From the NCBI RefSeq assembly GCF_003234965.1, contig NZ_QKVK01000005.1, forward strand, positions 62,001-126,000: a stretch of 64,000 bases of DNA, in the 5' to 3' direction. Source of the stretch: Aestuariivirga litoralis. GTDB lineage: Bacteria > Pseudomonadota > Alphaproteobacteria > Rhizobiales > Aestuariivirgaceae. How positions within the stretch are numbered: position 1 is the first letter of the stretch; each line of letters opens with the position of its first letter. Shown here piece after piece: positions 1 through 13,076 of the stretch. A program made the translations under genes and the position numbers. The notes below the pieces were generated by a model. The model did not search any database. It was not told the DNA's origin and saw only the letters and a program-made list of their open reading frames with translations.

Positions 1-206
1 AAACCGAGAAATCCGCCGAAGATCGGCTCATGCCCGCTGCCGCCGCCCACCAGCAGCGCCACCTTGCCATCGGGAATCTGCTTCAGGAAGAAGGCGCCGT
101 GCCCCTCCACCTTGCCCACCTTGCCGTCATAGCCCAGCACCAGGCCTTCCATCATCTCGTCGGTGGCGCGGCGCGGGTCGTTGAGAATCTTCTTCGGCGT
201 CTTCAT
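1..206 (-). CDS. DhaK-type dihydroxyacetone kinase subunit (N-terminal fragment, runs off the left edge)
   Basis: Only the first 68 codons are in the window. The family (DAK1/DhaK) binds dihydroxyacetone or a similar small ketose covalently through a histidine; a DhaL domain or subunit then supplies the phosphoryl group. Visible features are the basic N-terminus (MKTPKKILNDP), the EMMEGLVLGY stretch and the glycine-rich loop GGGSGHEP at residues 54-61, typical of the substrate pocket. The substrate histidine and any fused DhaL part lie outside the window. The ATG at 204-206 is preceded by GGGGAA six bases upstream. The gene is divergent from the acyl-CoA dehydrogenase, with 84 bp between the starts. 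Whether it is ATP- or PTS-dependent cannot be told from this fragment. Confidence 0.85.
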   Translation of the reverse strand, partial: MKTPKKILNDPRRATDEMMEGLVLGYDGKVGKVEGHGAFFLKQIPDGKVALLVGGGSGHEPIFGGFLG

Positions 207-209
207 GGC

Positions 210-238
210 TTGTTCCCCGTATTTTCACGAGCCATAAC
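210..238 (+). promoter_or_regulatory. possible sigma-70 promoter of the acyl-CoA dehydrogenase gene
   Basis: TTGTTC at 210-215 and CATAAC at 233-238 are separated by 17 bases, 53 bases before the ATG at 291. Both hexamers match consensus only partly. This is the only paired -35/-10-like arrangement I see in the 84-bp divergent gap. Confidence 0.28.
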
Positions 239-290
239 ATGTGAGGTCTGCCACTTGAAGCCGCCCCGCGCCAAGCCCTATCCTCAACCC

Positions 291-1436
291 ATGATGCATG
301 ACGACATTCGCGCCTCCGTCGCCAAGTTGTGCGAGGCCTATCCCGGCAGCTACTGGCGCGCGCTGGACCGCGACCGCGCCTATCCGGCGGCTTTCGTGGC
401 GGAGCTGACGCGCGCGGGCTTCCTCGCTGCGCTCATTCCGCAAGCCTATGGCGGCTCCGGCCTGCCGCTCGGCGCCGCCGCGGCGATCCTCGAGGAGATC
501 CAGGCCGCAGGCTGCAACGGTGCGAGCTGCCATGCGCAGATGTATGTGATGGGCACGCTGCTTCGCCACGGCAGCGAGGGCCAGAAGCGCAAGTACCTGC
601 CGCGCATCGCATCCGGCGAGCTGCGCCTGCAGGCCTTCGGCGTCACCGAGCCCGGCAGCGGCACCGACACGGCCTCGATCACCACGACAGCGCGGCGTGA
701 CGGCAATCGCTACATCATCAGGGGCGCCAAGATCTGGACCAGCCGGGCGGAGCATTCCGACCTGATGATCCTGCTCGCCCGCACCGCGCCGGTCACCGAA
801 GGCATGAAGCGCACTGCGGGCCTCTCCGTCTTCCTGCTCGACATGCATGAGGCGAAGCAGAACGGCTTGAGCATCGCGCCCATCCGCACCATGATGAACC
901 ACGCCACCACCACGATCACCTTCGACGACGTGCCGGTGCCCGCGGAAAACCTCATTGGCACGGAGGGCGAAGGCTTCCGCTACATCCTCTCCGGCATGAA
1001 TGCCGAGCGCATCCTGATCGCCGCCGAATGCGTGGGTGACGCGCGCTGGTTCATCGCCAGGTCCACGGCCTATGCCAAGGAGCGCGTGGTCTTCGGCCGC
1101 CCCATCGGCCAGAACCAGGGCATCCAGTTTCCCATCGCCAGGGCCTATGCCAACATGCGCGCCGCCGGCCTGATGGTGGCGGAGGCGCTGCGCAAGTTCG
1201 AGGCGGATGAACCCTGTGGCCCCGAGGCCAACATGGCCAAGATGCTGGCGGCCGATGCCAGCTTCGAGGCTGCCAACGTGGCGATCCAGACCCATGGCGG
1301 CTTCGGCTTCGCCGAGGATTTCGACATCGAGCGCAAGTTCCGCGAAACGCGGCTCTACCAGGTGGCGCCCGTCTCCACCAATCTCATCCTGTCTCATCTC
1401 GCCGAGCATGTGCTCGGCCTGCCGAGGTCCTACTGA
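291..1436 (+). CDS. acyl-CoA dehydrogenase family protein
   Basis: 381-residue flavoprotein of the acyl-CoA dehydrogenase superfamily, expected to introduce an alpha,beta double bond into an acyl-CoA and pass electrons to ETF. Domains run in the usual order: an N-terminal helical part (1-115), a beta domain with the FAD/substrate motif TEPGSGTD at 119-126, and a C-terminal helical domain with QTHGGFGF at 333-340. The C-terminal YEGT motif that carries the catalytic Glu in many relatives is replaced by RLYQVAPVST (354-363), so the base must sit elsewhere or the chemistry may differ. ATG 291 or 294 is chosen because an earlier in-frame start would overlap the divergent dhaK gene; no clear ribosome binding site is seen. 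The stop overlaps the next start (TGATG), so the two are probably translated together. The acyl substrate is unknown. Confidence 0.9.
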   Translation: MMHDDIRASVAKLCEAYPGSYWRALDRDRAYPAAFVAELTRAGFLAALIPQAYGGSGLPLGAAAAILEEIQAAGCNGASCHAQMYVMGTLLRHGSEGQKRKYLPRIASGELRLQAFGVTEPGSGTDTASITTTARRDGNRYIIRGAKIWTSRAEHSDLMILLARTAPVTEGMKRTAGLSVFLLDMHEAKQNGLSIAPIRTMMNHATTTITFDDVPVPAENLIGTEGEGFRYILSGMNAERILIAAECVGDARWFIARSTAYAKERVVFGRPIGQNQGIQFPIARAYANMRAAGLMVAEALRKFEADEPCGPEANMAKMLAADASFEAANVAIQTHGGFGFAEDFDIERKFRETRLYQVAPVSTNLILSHLAEHVLGLPRSY

Positions 1437-2251
1437 TGGAAGACTTCACGGATTGGATCGGCCGCAGCGCCACGCGCATCGACACGCTCACCCAGCGCCT
1501 GTTCGACAAGTACCATGCGACGATGGCGCCCTTCCTGTTCGAGCCGGGAGATCGCATTGCGCCCCCTGGCCTGCATTTCGGCCTGGCGCCGGTGACGCCC
1601 GAGGCGGAAGAGACCGGCCCCGATGGCGCCGAACTCAAGGGCCTGTTCCTGCCGCCCATTGCGCAGCCGCGCCGCATGTGGGCAGGGGGCTCCATCGAGA
1701 CGCTGCGGCCCTTGCGCCATGGCGCGCTGGTGATCCGCACCTCGACCATCACCCGGATCGAGGCCAAGCAGGGCAGCAGCGGGGCCATGCATCTCGTTTC
1801 GGTCGAGCATGACATTGCCGATGGCAACGGCACCGCCATCCGCGAACGCCAGGACCTCGTCTTCCGCGATCCGCCGGCGGGCGGCGTGCCGCCCCTCGGG
1901 CCGCCGCAGAAGATCGCCGCCGAATGGCAGGTCGATGCCACGCCGCTGCTGCTGTTCCGCTTCTCGGCCTTCACCTTCAACGGTCACCGCATCCACTATG
2001 ATCTGCGCCACGCCCAAGCGGAGGGCTACCCGGACCTGCTCGTCCATGGCCCCCTGCAGGCGGCGCTGATGCTCAACCTCGCGGCCGACAAGCTGGGCTA
2101 TGTGCCGCAACGCTTCGATTACCGCTGCCTGGCCCCGCTCTTTGCCGGTGCCCGCTTCGGCGTCACATGGGACAGCGGCACGCTGCGCGTCCTGCGCAGC
2201 GACGGCGTCACAACGGCGGAAGGCCAAGTTCGCGCTCGAGGAACAGGCTGA
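1436..2251 (+). CDS. MaoC/FAS1-like dehydratase, similar to mesaconyl-C4-CoA hydratase
   Basis: 271-residue protein of the hot-dog hydratase group that includes HTD2-type 3-hydroxyacyl dehydratases and mesaconyl-C4-CoA hydratases. It looks like a double hot-dog: an N-terminal FAS1-like half (about 1-135) with the typical opening EDFTDWIGR, and a C-terminal MaoC-like half (150-265) with the segment LLVHGPLQAALML near 200. The family adds water to or removes it from a CoA-bound double bond. Its translational overlap with the acyl-CoA dehydrogenase suggests consecutive steps of one acyl-CoA pathway. The stop lies inside the convergent NUDIX gene (44-bp overlap of the 3' ends). The physiological substrate is not determined. 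Confidence 0.8.
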   Translation: MEDFTDWIGRSATRIDTLTQRLFDKYHATMAPFLFEPGDRIAPPGLHFGLAPVTPEAEETGPDGAELKGLFLPPIAQPRRMWAGGSIETLRPLRHGALVIRTSTITRIEAKQGSSGAMHLVSVEHDIADGNGTAIRERQDLVFRDPPAGGVPPLGPPQKIAAEWQVDATPLLLFRFSAFTFNGHRIHYDLRHAQAEGYPDLLVHGPLQAALMLNLAADKLGYVPQRFDYRCLAPLFAGARFGVTWDSGTLRVLRSDGVTTAEGQVRARGTG

Positions 2252-2792
2252 GCATCACCGTCTTGGCATCGATGATGCGCCCCTCCTGCACCAGGCGGCG
2301 CATCGCGTCGAAGGCCATTTCGAGAACCTCGATGTCCTCGCCCTCATGCGCCTCCCCGCCACCAGCACCCACGCGCGCATCGTGGTCGTAATCGGCAATG
2401 AACAGCGACAGGCGCTCGGTCACCGCGCCGGGCGTCATGTAAACCGTGGTCATGAAGCGCAGGTTGGCGAGGCGAAAGCCCAGCTCCTCCTCCGCCTCGC
2501 GCTTGGCGCATTGCGCCGGGTCATCGCCATCGAGAAGCCCCGCACAGGCCTCGATCAGGAAGCCGTCATGGTCGTGGAGATAGGCGGGCAGGCGGAACTG
2601 CCGCACCAGCAGCACCGTGCCCCGCCTCGCGTCATAGGGCAGCACCGTGGCGCCATGGCCATGGTCATGCACCTCGCGCTCCAGAACGTCCTCCCGGCCA
2701 TCGCTGCGCTGGTAGCGGATGGTATAGCGGTCGAGCTTCGCCCAGCGGTGCGACAGCGGTTCCACCTTGTCGATCACCACGCGGCGCTTCAT
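2208..2792 (-). CDS. NUDIX hydrolase of the NudK/AdpP type (nucleoside diphosphate sugar pyrophosphatase)
   Basis: 194-residue NUDIX enzyme, expected to split NDP-sugars into NMP and sugar 1-phosphate with Mg. The NUDIX box is at residues 84-106 (AGLLDGDDPAQCAKREAEEE and then LGF). It keeps the catalytic REx2EE core but starts with Ala and has Asp at position 7, as I recall for E. coli NudK (AGLLDNDEP...). The downstream segment MTPGAVTERLSLFIADY is typical of the YffH/AdpP family. The start at 2792 overlaps the glgX-malQ stop (ATGA), so it is the last gene of the glycogen operon; the upstream extension in this frame is only readthrough. The context makes ADP-glucose a candidate substrate, but GDP-mannose or ADP-ribose are equally possible from sequence. 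Confidence 0.88.
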   Translation of the reverse strand: MKRRVVIDKVEPLSHRWAKLDRYTIRYQRSDGREDVLEREVHDHGHGATVLPYDARRGTVLLVRQFRLPAYLHDHDGFLIEACAGLLDGDDPAQCAKREAEEELGFRLANLRFMTTVYMTPGAVTERLSLFIADYDHDARVGAGGGEAHEGEDIEVLEMAFDAMRRLVQEGRIIDAKTVMLSLFLERELGLPPL

Positions 2793-5700
2793 GCCTCTCG
2801 CTCCTGCTTCACGGCGTCCAGAATGCCACGCGCCAGCGGGCCCTGCGCCAGTTCCTCCACCGGCACCTGCACGCGGCGGCGCCAATTGGGCCATTCGCGG
2901 TCGGTGCCGGGCACGTTCAGCGGGTCGCGCTCGCCCGCCAGGTCATCGGCCTGCACCAGCATGATCTGCGCCGGCGTGCCGGCCACGAAGCGGTGGGCCG
3001 CGGCGCTCGCCGCAAGGTCATCTTCCCCGGCATATCCGGTGCGCGCGCCCAGCAGCCGCTCCTCCTCCCGCCGTTCCGCCTTGCGCGCGGCCGCCTCCGC
3101 CGCATCGATCTGGCCGATGGCCTGCGCGATCTCGATGTCGCGCCCGGCGCGCCAGCCCATGAAGGTGGGCAGGTCATGCGAGGCGAGGCAGGCCAGCGCC
3201 CGCTGCGGATAGGCCTCCGCGGGCTTGAAGCCGGCACCCTCGCGCTCGAACCACAGCACGCGGTAGGAGAAGATCTTCGCCGCCGCGAGCCTCTCGCGCA
3301 GGCCGCCCGGCACCGTGCCGAGGTCTTCGCCGACCACGAGGCAGCGGTGGCGCCGGCTTTCCATGGCCGTCACCGCAAGCAGTGCATCGAGGGGAAAGCG
3401 CACATAGGCGCCGAAGCGGCCTTCCGCTCCCTCCGGCACCCAGAATTGCCGCGCCAGGCCCAGCACATGGTCGATCCGCAGGGCCGCGGCGTGGCGCATG
3501 CTGGCGGCAATGACGCGGCGTATCGGCTCCATTCCAAGGGCATCGAGCGCAAGGGGCGAAAAGGGCGGCAGGTTCCACACCTGCCCCGCCGCCGAGAACG
3601 GGTCCGGCGGCGCGCCGATGGATACGCCCCGGGCGAAGGCCGCAGGGTTGGCGGCAAGCTCGCCGCCATCGAAGGCGCAGCCGAGGGCGAGGTCGCCATA
3701 AAGGTTCCCGTGCCGCGCCGCCTCCGCCAGCTGCCCATCCGCCACCCATTGCAGGAAGGCGCGATAGGCGATGCGCTGTGGCGTCGGCTGCTCGCCCATG
3801 CGCAGCGCCTCGAAGCGGCCATGCGCCGCCAGCTGTTCGCCGCCCGCCGCCACGAAGGCGTCGAAGGCCGGGCTTCCGGGAAATTCCGCGAAGGCGCTCT
3901 CCAGCAGCCGCGCCTTGGCCTCCCACACTGCGGCATAGTCGACCAGCGGCAAGGCATCGAACCGTGCGAAGGCGGCGCGTGCGTCGCGCGCCAGCGCCGC
4001 CGTCCGCGGCAGCGCCAGCCCGGACAGCAGTCTCTCGATCGAGATGTAGATCGGGTCGACGTAATGCCGGTCCGACGGCTGGTAGGGGCTCGCCCGGCTG
4101 CGGTCGGACGGAAACATGTGGTGCAGCGGATTGAGCCCCGCATGGCGCCCGCCGATGCGCGCGGTCAGCGCCGCGAAATGCTGCAGCGTGGCAAAGTCGC
4201 CGATGCCCTCGCTGTTCCCATGCCGCAGCGCATAGAGGTGCGATGCCAGCCCGAACACCTTGTCGCCCGACGCGATGTCGTCGGGCACGAAGCAGGTGCC
4301 GGGACTGGTGATCACCGGCCTCGGCCGCGCCAGCACCGCCTGCGCGTGCTCGATGTCGTCTCCCGTCGCGAAGCCGAGCCCCATCGCGGAGAGCAGCGCG
4401 CGCTGCGTCTCGAGGCTGACGCGGTGGTGCGTGCCATCGACCTCCCACCACTCGGGTTCGATGCCCGCCGCCACGGCCAGCGCCGCGACCTCGGCATCGG
4501 CAACACCCTGCGACGCGATGCGCTCCTCGGCGAAGACGCAGACGGAGCGCGCGGGCAGTTCCTCGCCTCCTGCCGAGCAGAACAGCCGCGTCCACCGCCG
4601 TCCCTCGCGCTTCGGCAACACCAGTGCACGCGCCTCGCCGCGGTTGAACACCAGCGCCAGCCGCCTGGCGCCCGCGGTGAGCAGAAGCCCCAGCACCGTG
4701 GCCTGCGCATCCTGCCAGTCCATGCCAGCACCATCGGCGCCGAACCACTGCGCCGTGTCCTGCGTCAGGAAGTGATCGGCAAGGAACGGCGAAAGCGCCC
4801 GGCGCAGATGGACCAGGGCGGCGGTGAAGCCGATGAGCCGCTCGTCGGCGCGGGCCCAGTCCAGCCAGGTGATCTCGTTATCCTGCGCATAGGCATTGTT
4901 GTTGCCGCCCTGGCTGCGGCCGAACTCGTCGCCCGCGGTGAGCATCGGCGTGCCGCGCGACAGGAACAGTGTCGCCAGCAGCGCGCGGGCGTCACCGCCT
5001 GGCCAGGAGGGCTCATGCGCATTGCCGTCGCGGTTGTCCTCGCCATTGGCATGATTGTCCTTCGCGGCATAGGTCACGCAGTCGTGCAGCGTGAAGCCGT
5101 CATGCGCCGCGATGAAGTTGATGCCGGCCGACGGAGGCCGGTGCTGTCCGCCGAAGATGTCGGAGGATCCGGCGATGCGCGTGGCGAAGCCCCCGGCTCC
5201 TGGGTCGCCCCGCCAGAAGCGCCGCACCTCGTCGCGGTAGCGGTCGTTCCACTCCTGCCAGCGCGGCGGGAAGTGCCCGAGCTGGTAGCCGCCGGGCCCC
5301 ACGTCCCAGGGCTCGGCGATCATGGTCAGCCGCGACAGCAGCGGGTCCTGCTCGATGGCCGCGAGCAGCGGCGCCCGCGGAGAAAAGCCGGATGCCGTGC
5401 GGCCCATCACCGTCGCGAGGTCGAAGCGGAAGCCGTCGATCCCCGTGCGCATCGCCCAGCTGCGCAAGCTGTCCATGGCGAGCTGCATCACCGCAGGCTC
5501 ATCGAGGGCCAGCGTATTGCCGCAGCCCGTGTCATTGATCAGCACCTCGCCCGCGCGCGCGTAGTATAGCGCCTCGTCCAGCCCGCGCAGCGACAGGGTG
5601 GTGCCGTAGACGTCGCTCTCGCCCGTATGGTTCAGCACCACGTCCAGCACCACGCGGATCCCCGCCGCATGCAGCGCGTCGACGGTGGCACGGATTTCCG

Positions 5701-6349
5701 CGAGGCCCCCGGGCGCGAGGCGTGGATCGGGTGCGAGGAAGCTCACCGGATTGTAGCCCCAGCTGTTGGACAGCCCCAGCGCCGGCAGGTGCCGTTCGTC
5801 GATCCAGGCGGCCAGCGGCATCAGTTCCACCGTGTCGGCGCCGAGCCGCTTCAGGTGCTCGATGATCACCGGCTCCGCCAGTGCCGCCACCGTGCCGCGC
5901 TTCTCCGGCGGCACATGCGGGTGCAGCATGGTGAAGCCGCGCACCGGGATTTCATAGATGAATTCCGGCCGCTGCGGCGGCAGCGCCTGAGCGTCAGCAG
6001 GCACGTGACCGGCAATCGCCTTGGGCACGAGGTGCTGCGTCTCCACCCCGCGCTGCATCAGCTCCGGCAGGTGCCGGAAGGCGCCGGTGAGCTGTGTCGC
6101 ATAGGGGTCGAGCAGCAGCTTCTCGCGGTCGAAGCGAAGTCCCCGCTTCGGCGCCCACGGCCCCTCGGCACGAAGCCCGTATCGCGTGCCCTCGATCAGC
6201 CCCGGAACGACGCCATAGTGCACATCGCCCAGGCGCTGCGTCAGCGGCACCCGCGCCACCTCCGCCCCGCCCTCGAAGAGCGACACGAACACCCGCTCCG
6301 CGTGGCGCGACACCACGGCGGCGTTCGCGCCCTCGGCCGAAGGCGTCAC
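2789..6349 (-). CDS. glgX-malQ: GlgX-MalQ fusion: glycogen debranching enzyme (GH13) joined to 4-alpha-glucanotransferase (GH77)
   Basis: A fusion of two glycogen-degrading enzymes, about 1186 residues from the GTG at 6349. Residues 1-110 are a CBM48-like beta domain. Residues 130-590 are a GlgX-type GH13 isoamylase with nucleophile D310 in DGFRFDLA, acid E346 in AEPWD and D417 in HDGFTLHD. Residues about 640-1186 are a GH77 amylomaltase with nucleophile D960 in RIDHVLGL, acid/base E1008 in VVGEDLGT and D1059 in SHDLPT. GlgX removes short branches left by GlgP; MalQ disproportionates the released maltodextrins. The GTG start cuts into the CBM48: the reading frame upstream still encodes TDAARPFPLGV, which looks like a true GlgX N-terminus. 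A CTG at 6380-6382, overlapping the pgm stop, would restore it. No ATG, GTG or TTG fits better. Confidence 0.93.
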   Translation of the reverse strand: MTPSAEGANAAVVSRHAERVFVSLFEGGAEVARVPLTQRLGDVHYGVVPGLIEGTRYGLRAEGPWAPKRGLRFDREKLLLDPYATQLTGAFRHLPELMQRGVETQHLVPKAIAGHVPADAQALPPQRPEFIYEIPVRGFTMLHPHVPPEKRGTVAALAEPVIIEHLKRLGADTVELMPLAAWIDERHLPALGLSNSWGYNPVSFLAPDPRLAPGGLAEIRATVDALHAAGIRVVLDVVLNHTGESDVYGTTLSLRGLDEALYYARAGEVLINDTGCGNTLALDEPAVMQLAMDSLRSWAMRTGIDGFRFDLATVMGRTASGFSPRAPLLAAIEQDPLLSRLTMIAEPWDVGPGGYQLGHFPPRWQEWNDRYRDEVRRFWRGDPGAGGFATRIAGSSDIFGGQHRPPSAGINFIAAHDGFTLHDCVTYAAKDNHANGEDNRDGNAHEPSWPGGDARALLATLFLSRGTPMLTAGDEFGRSQGGNNNAYAQDNEITWLDWARADERLIGFTAALVHLRRALSPFLADHFLTQDTAQWFGADGAGMDWQDAQATVLGLLLTAGARRLALVFNRGEARALVLPKREGRRWTRLFCSAGGEELPARSVCVFAEERIASQGVADAEVAALAVAAGIEPEWWEVDGTHHRVSLETQRALLSAMGLGFATGDDIEHAQAVLARPRPVITSPGTCFVPDDIASGDKVFGLASHLYALRHGNSEGIGDFATLQHFAALTARIGGRHAGLNPLHHMFPSDRSRASPYQPSDRHYVDPIYISIERLLSGLALPRTAALARDARAAFARFDALPLVDYAAVWEAKARLLESAFAEFPGSPAFDAFVAAGGEQLAAHGRFEALRMGEQPTPQRIAYRAFLQWVADGQLAEAARHGNLYGDLALGCAFDGGELAANPAAFARGVSIGAPPDPFSAAGQVWNLPPFSPLALDALGMEPIRRVIAASMRHAAALRIDHVLGLARQFWVPEGAEGRFGAYVRFPLDALLAVTAMESRRHRCLVVGEDLGTVPGGLRERLAAAKIFSYRVLWFEREGAGFKPAEAYPQRALACLASHDLPTFMGWRAGRDIEIAQAIGQIDAAEAAARKAERREEERLLGARTGYAGEDDLAASAAAHRFVAGTPAQIMLVQADDLAGERDPLNVPGTDREWPNWRRRVQVPVEELAQGPLARGILDAVKQEREA

Positions 6350-6378
6350 GCCGAGCGGAAAGGGTCGGGCTGCGTCTG

Positions 6379-9427
<3,049 letters not shown>

Positions 9428-9431
<4 letters not shown>

Positions 9432-10690
9432 GACGTCAGGCGGTCGATCATCGGCTGGGTGATGAGGCAGATGCCGCTCGCCGTGCGGCGGAAGCGCTTG
9501 GCGTCGAGCTCCGGGTCCTCGCCGACGACGAGGCCCTCGGGGATGCGCACGCTGGTGTCGATCACCACCTTCTTCAGGCTCACATTGCGCTCGATGTGGA
9601 CGGACGGCAGCACCACCGCCTCCTCCAGCGACGAGAAGGAATTCACCCGCACATTGGGCGACAGCATGGTGCGCTTGATGGAAGCCCCCGACACGATGCA
9701 GCCGCCGGAGACCAGCGAGGCCACGGCGGAGCCGCGCCGCCCCTCGAGGTCATGCACGAACTTGGCGGGCGGTGTCACCTCGGAGTAGGTCCAGATCGGC
9801 CATTCGGTGTCATAGAGGTCGAGTGCGGGCAGGGTCTCCGTCAGGTCGATGTTGGCCTCCCAATAGGCATCGACCGTGCCGACGTCGCGCCAGTAGGATT
9901 CCGTCTCGTATTCGGAACGCACGCAACTCGCAGTGAAGCGGTGCGCCACCGCCTTGCCGTTGGCGACGAGGAAGGGAATGATGTCCTTGCCGAAGTCGCG
10001 GCTCGAAGCGGGGTTCGCGGCATCCTCGCGCAGCCATTGCGCCAGTTTCGCCGTCTCGAACACATAGATGCCCATCGAGGCCAGCGCCATCTCCGGGTTG
10101 CCGGGAATGGCCGGCGGGTCCTTGGGCTTTTCCACGAAGGCGGTGATGCGGTCCTGCTCGTCCACCGCCATCACGCCGAAGCCCGTCGCTTCCATGCGCG
10201 GCACCTCGAGGCAGCCGATGGTGACGTCGGCGCCGGAGTTGACGTGCTGCTGCAGCATCAGCTCATAGTCCATCTTGTAGATGTGGTCGCCGGCCAGGAT
10301 CACCATGTATTGCGGGCCATAGCTCAGGATGATGTCGAGGTTCTGGTACACCGCGTCCGCCGTCCCGGCATACCACTGGTCCTCGGAAACGCGCTGCGAG
10401 GCGGGCAGGATGTCGAAGCTCTCGTTGCGCTCGGGGCGGAAGAAGTTCCAGCCGCGCTGCATGTGGCGGATCAGGCTGTGCGCCTTGTATTGCGTCGCGA
10501 CCCCGATGCGCCTGATGCCCGAATTGAGCGCGTTCGACAGTGCGAAGTCGATGATGCGCGACTTGCAGCCGAAGGGCACGGCGGGCTTGGCGCGCCGGTC
10601 GGTCAGCTCCATCAGCCGGCTGCCGCGTCCGCCCGCCAGCACATAGGCCATCGCATCGCGCGCCAGCGGTCCTGTCCGTCTCTGTGCCAT
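9428..10690 (-). CDS. glgC: glucose-1-phosphate adenylyltransferase (ADP-glucose pyrophosphorylase)
   Basis: 420-residue enzyme that makes ADP-glucose and PPi from ATP and glucose 1-phosphate, the committed step of glycogen synthesis. The N-terminal nucleotidyltransferase has [15 protein letters not shown] with the [15 protein letters not shown] segment, the [12 protein letters not shown] motif and the VEKPKDPP motif containing the glucose 1-phosphate lysine. The C-terminal part is a left-handed beta-helix with allosteric sites, as in fructose 6-phosphate/pyruvate-regulated rhizobial enzymes. It is separated from glgB by a 175-bp gap that holds a palindromic repeat, the largest gap inside the operon. 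Confidence 0.98.
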
Positions 10691-10720
10691 GGCCGTCCTC
10701 CCTCTGCGTCCATCTTGTCA

Positions 10721-10836
10721 TCCCCTCCCCCTTGTGGGGAGGGGCAGGGGTGGGGGTGATGCCGGACCGTTCTCCACGAAGGTCTGCCACGTGGCGCGAC
10801 CCCCACCCCCACCCCTCCCCGCAAGGGGGAGGGGGA
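10721..10836. repeat. palindromic intergenic element (CCCTCCCCCTTG type)
   Basis: Two imperfect inverted arms of about 38 bp (10721-10758 and 10798-10836) flank a 40-bp centre. Each arm starts from a CCCTCCCCCTTG core; the left arm also folds on itself as CCCCTCCCC-CTTGT-GGGGAGGGG. Elements of this look are common between genes in Rhizobiales genomes. Transcribed with the operon, it would form a very stable hairpin between glgB and glgC; that it affects mRNA stability is only an inference. Confidence 0.85.
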
Positions 10837-10865
10837 CGAGGTGGGAAGAGCCTGATCCTGCGTCC

Positions 10866-13061
<2,196 letters not shown>

Positions 13062-13076
13062 GGGTCGTCCGCCTCC

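Noticed and set aside
30-290. Upstream extension of the acyl-CoA dehydrogenase frame
   Set aside because: It would overlap the divergent dhaK gene, and the added residues do not look like the family.
2993-5569. An 858-codon open frame on the plus strand opposite the glgX-malQ gene
   Set aside because: It mirrors the codon pattern of the minus-strand gene, is Arg/His-rich and matches no family; all catalytic motifs are on the minus strand.
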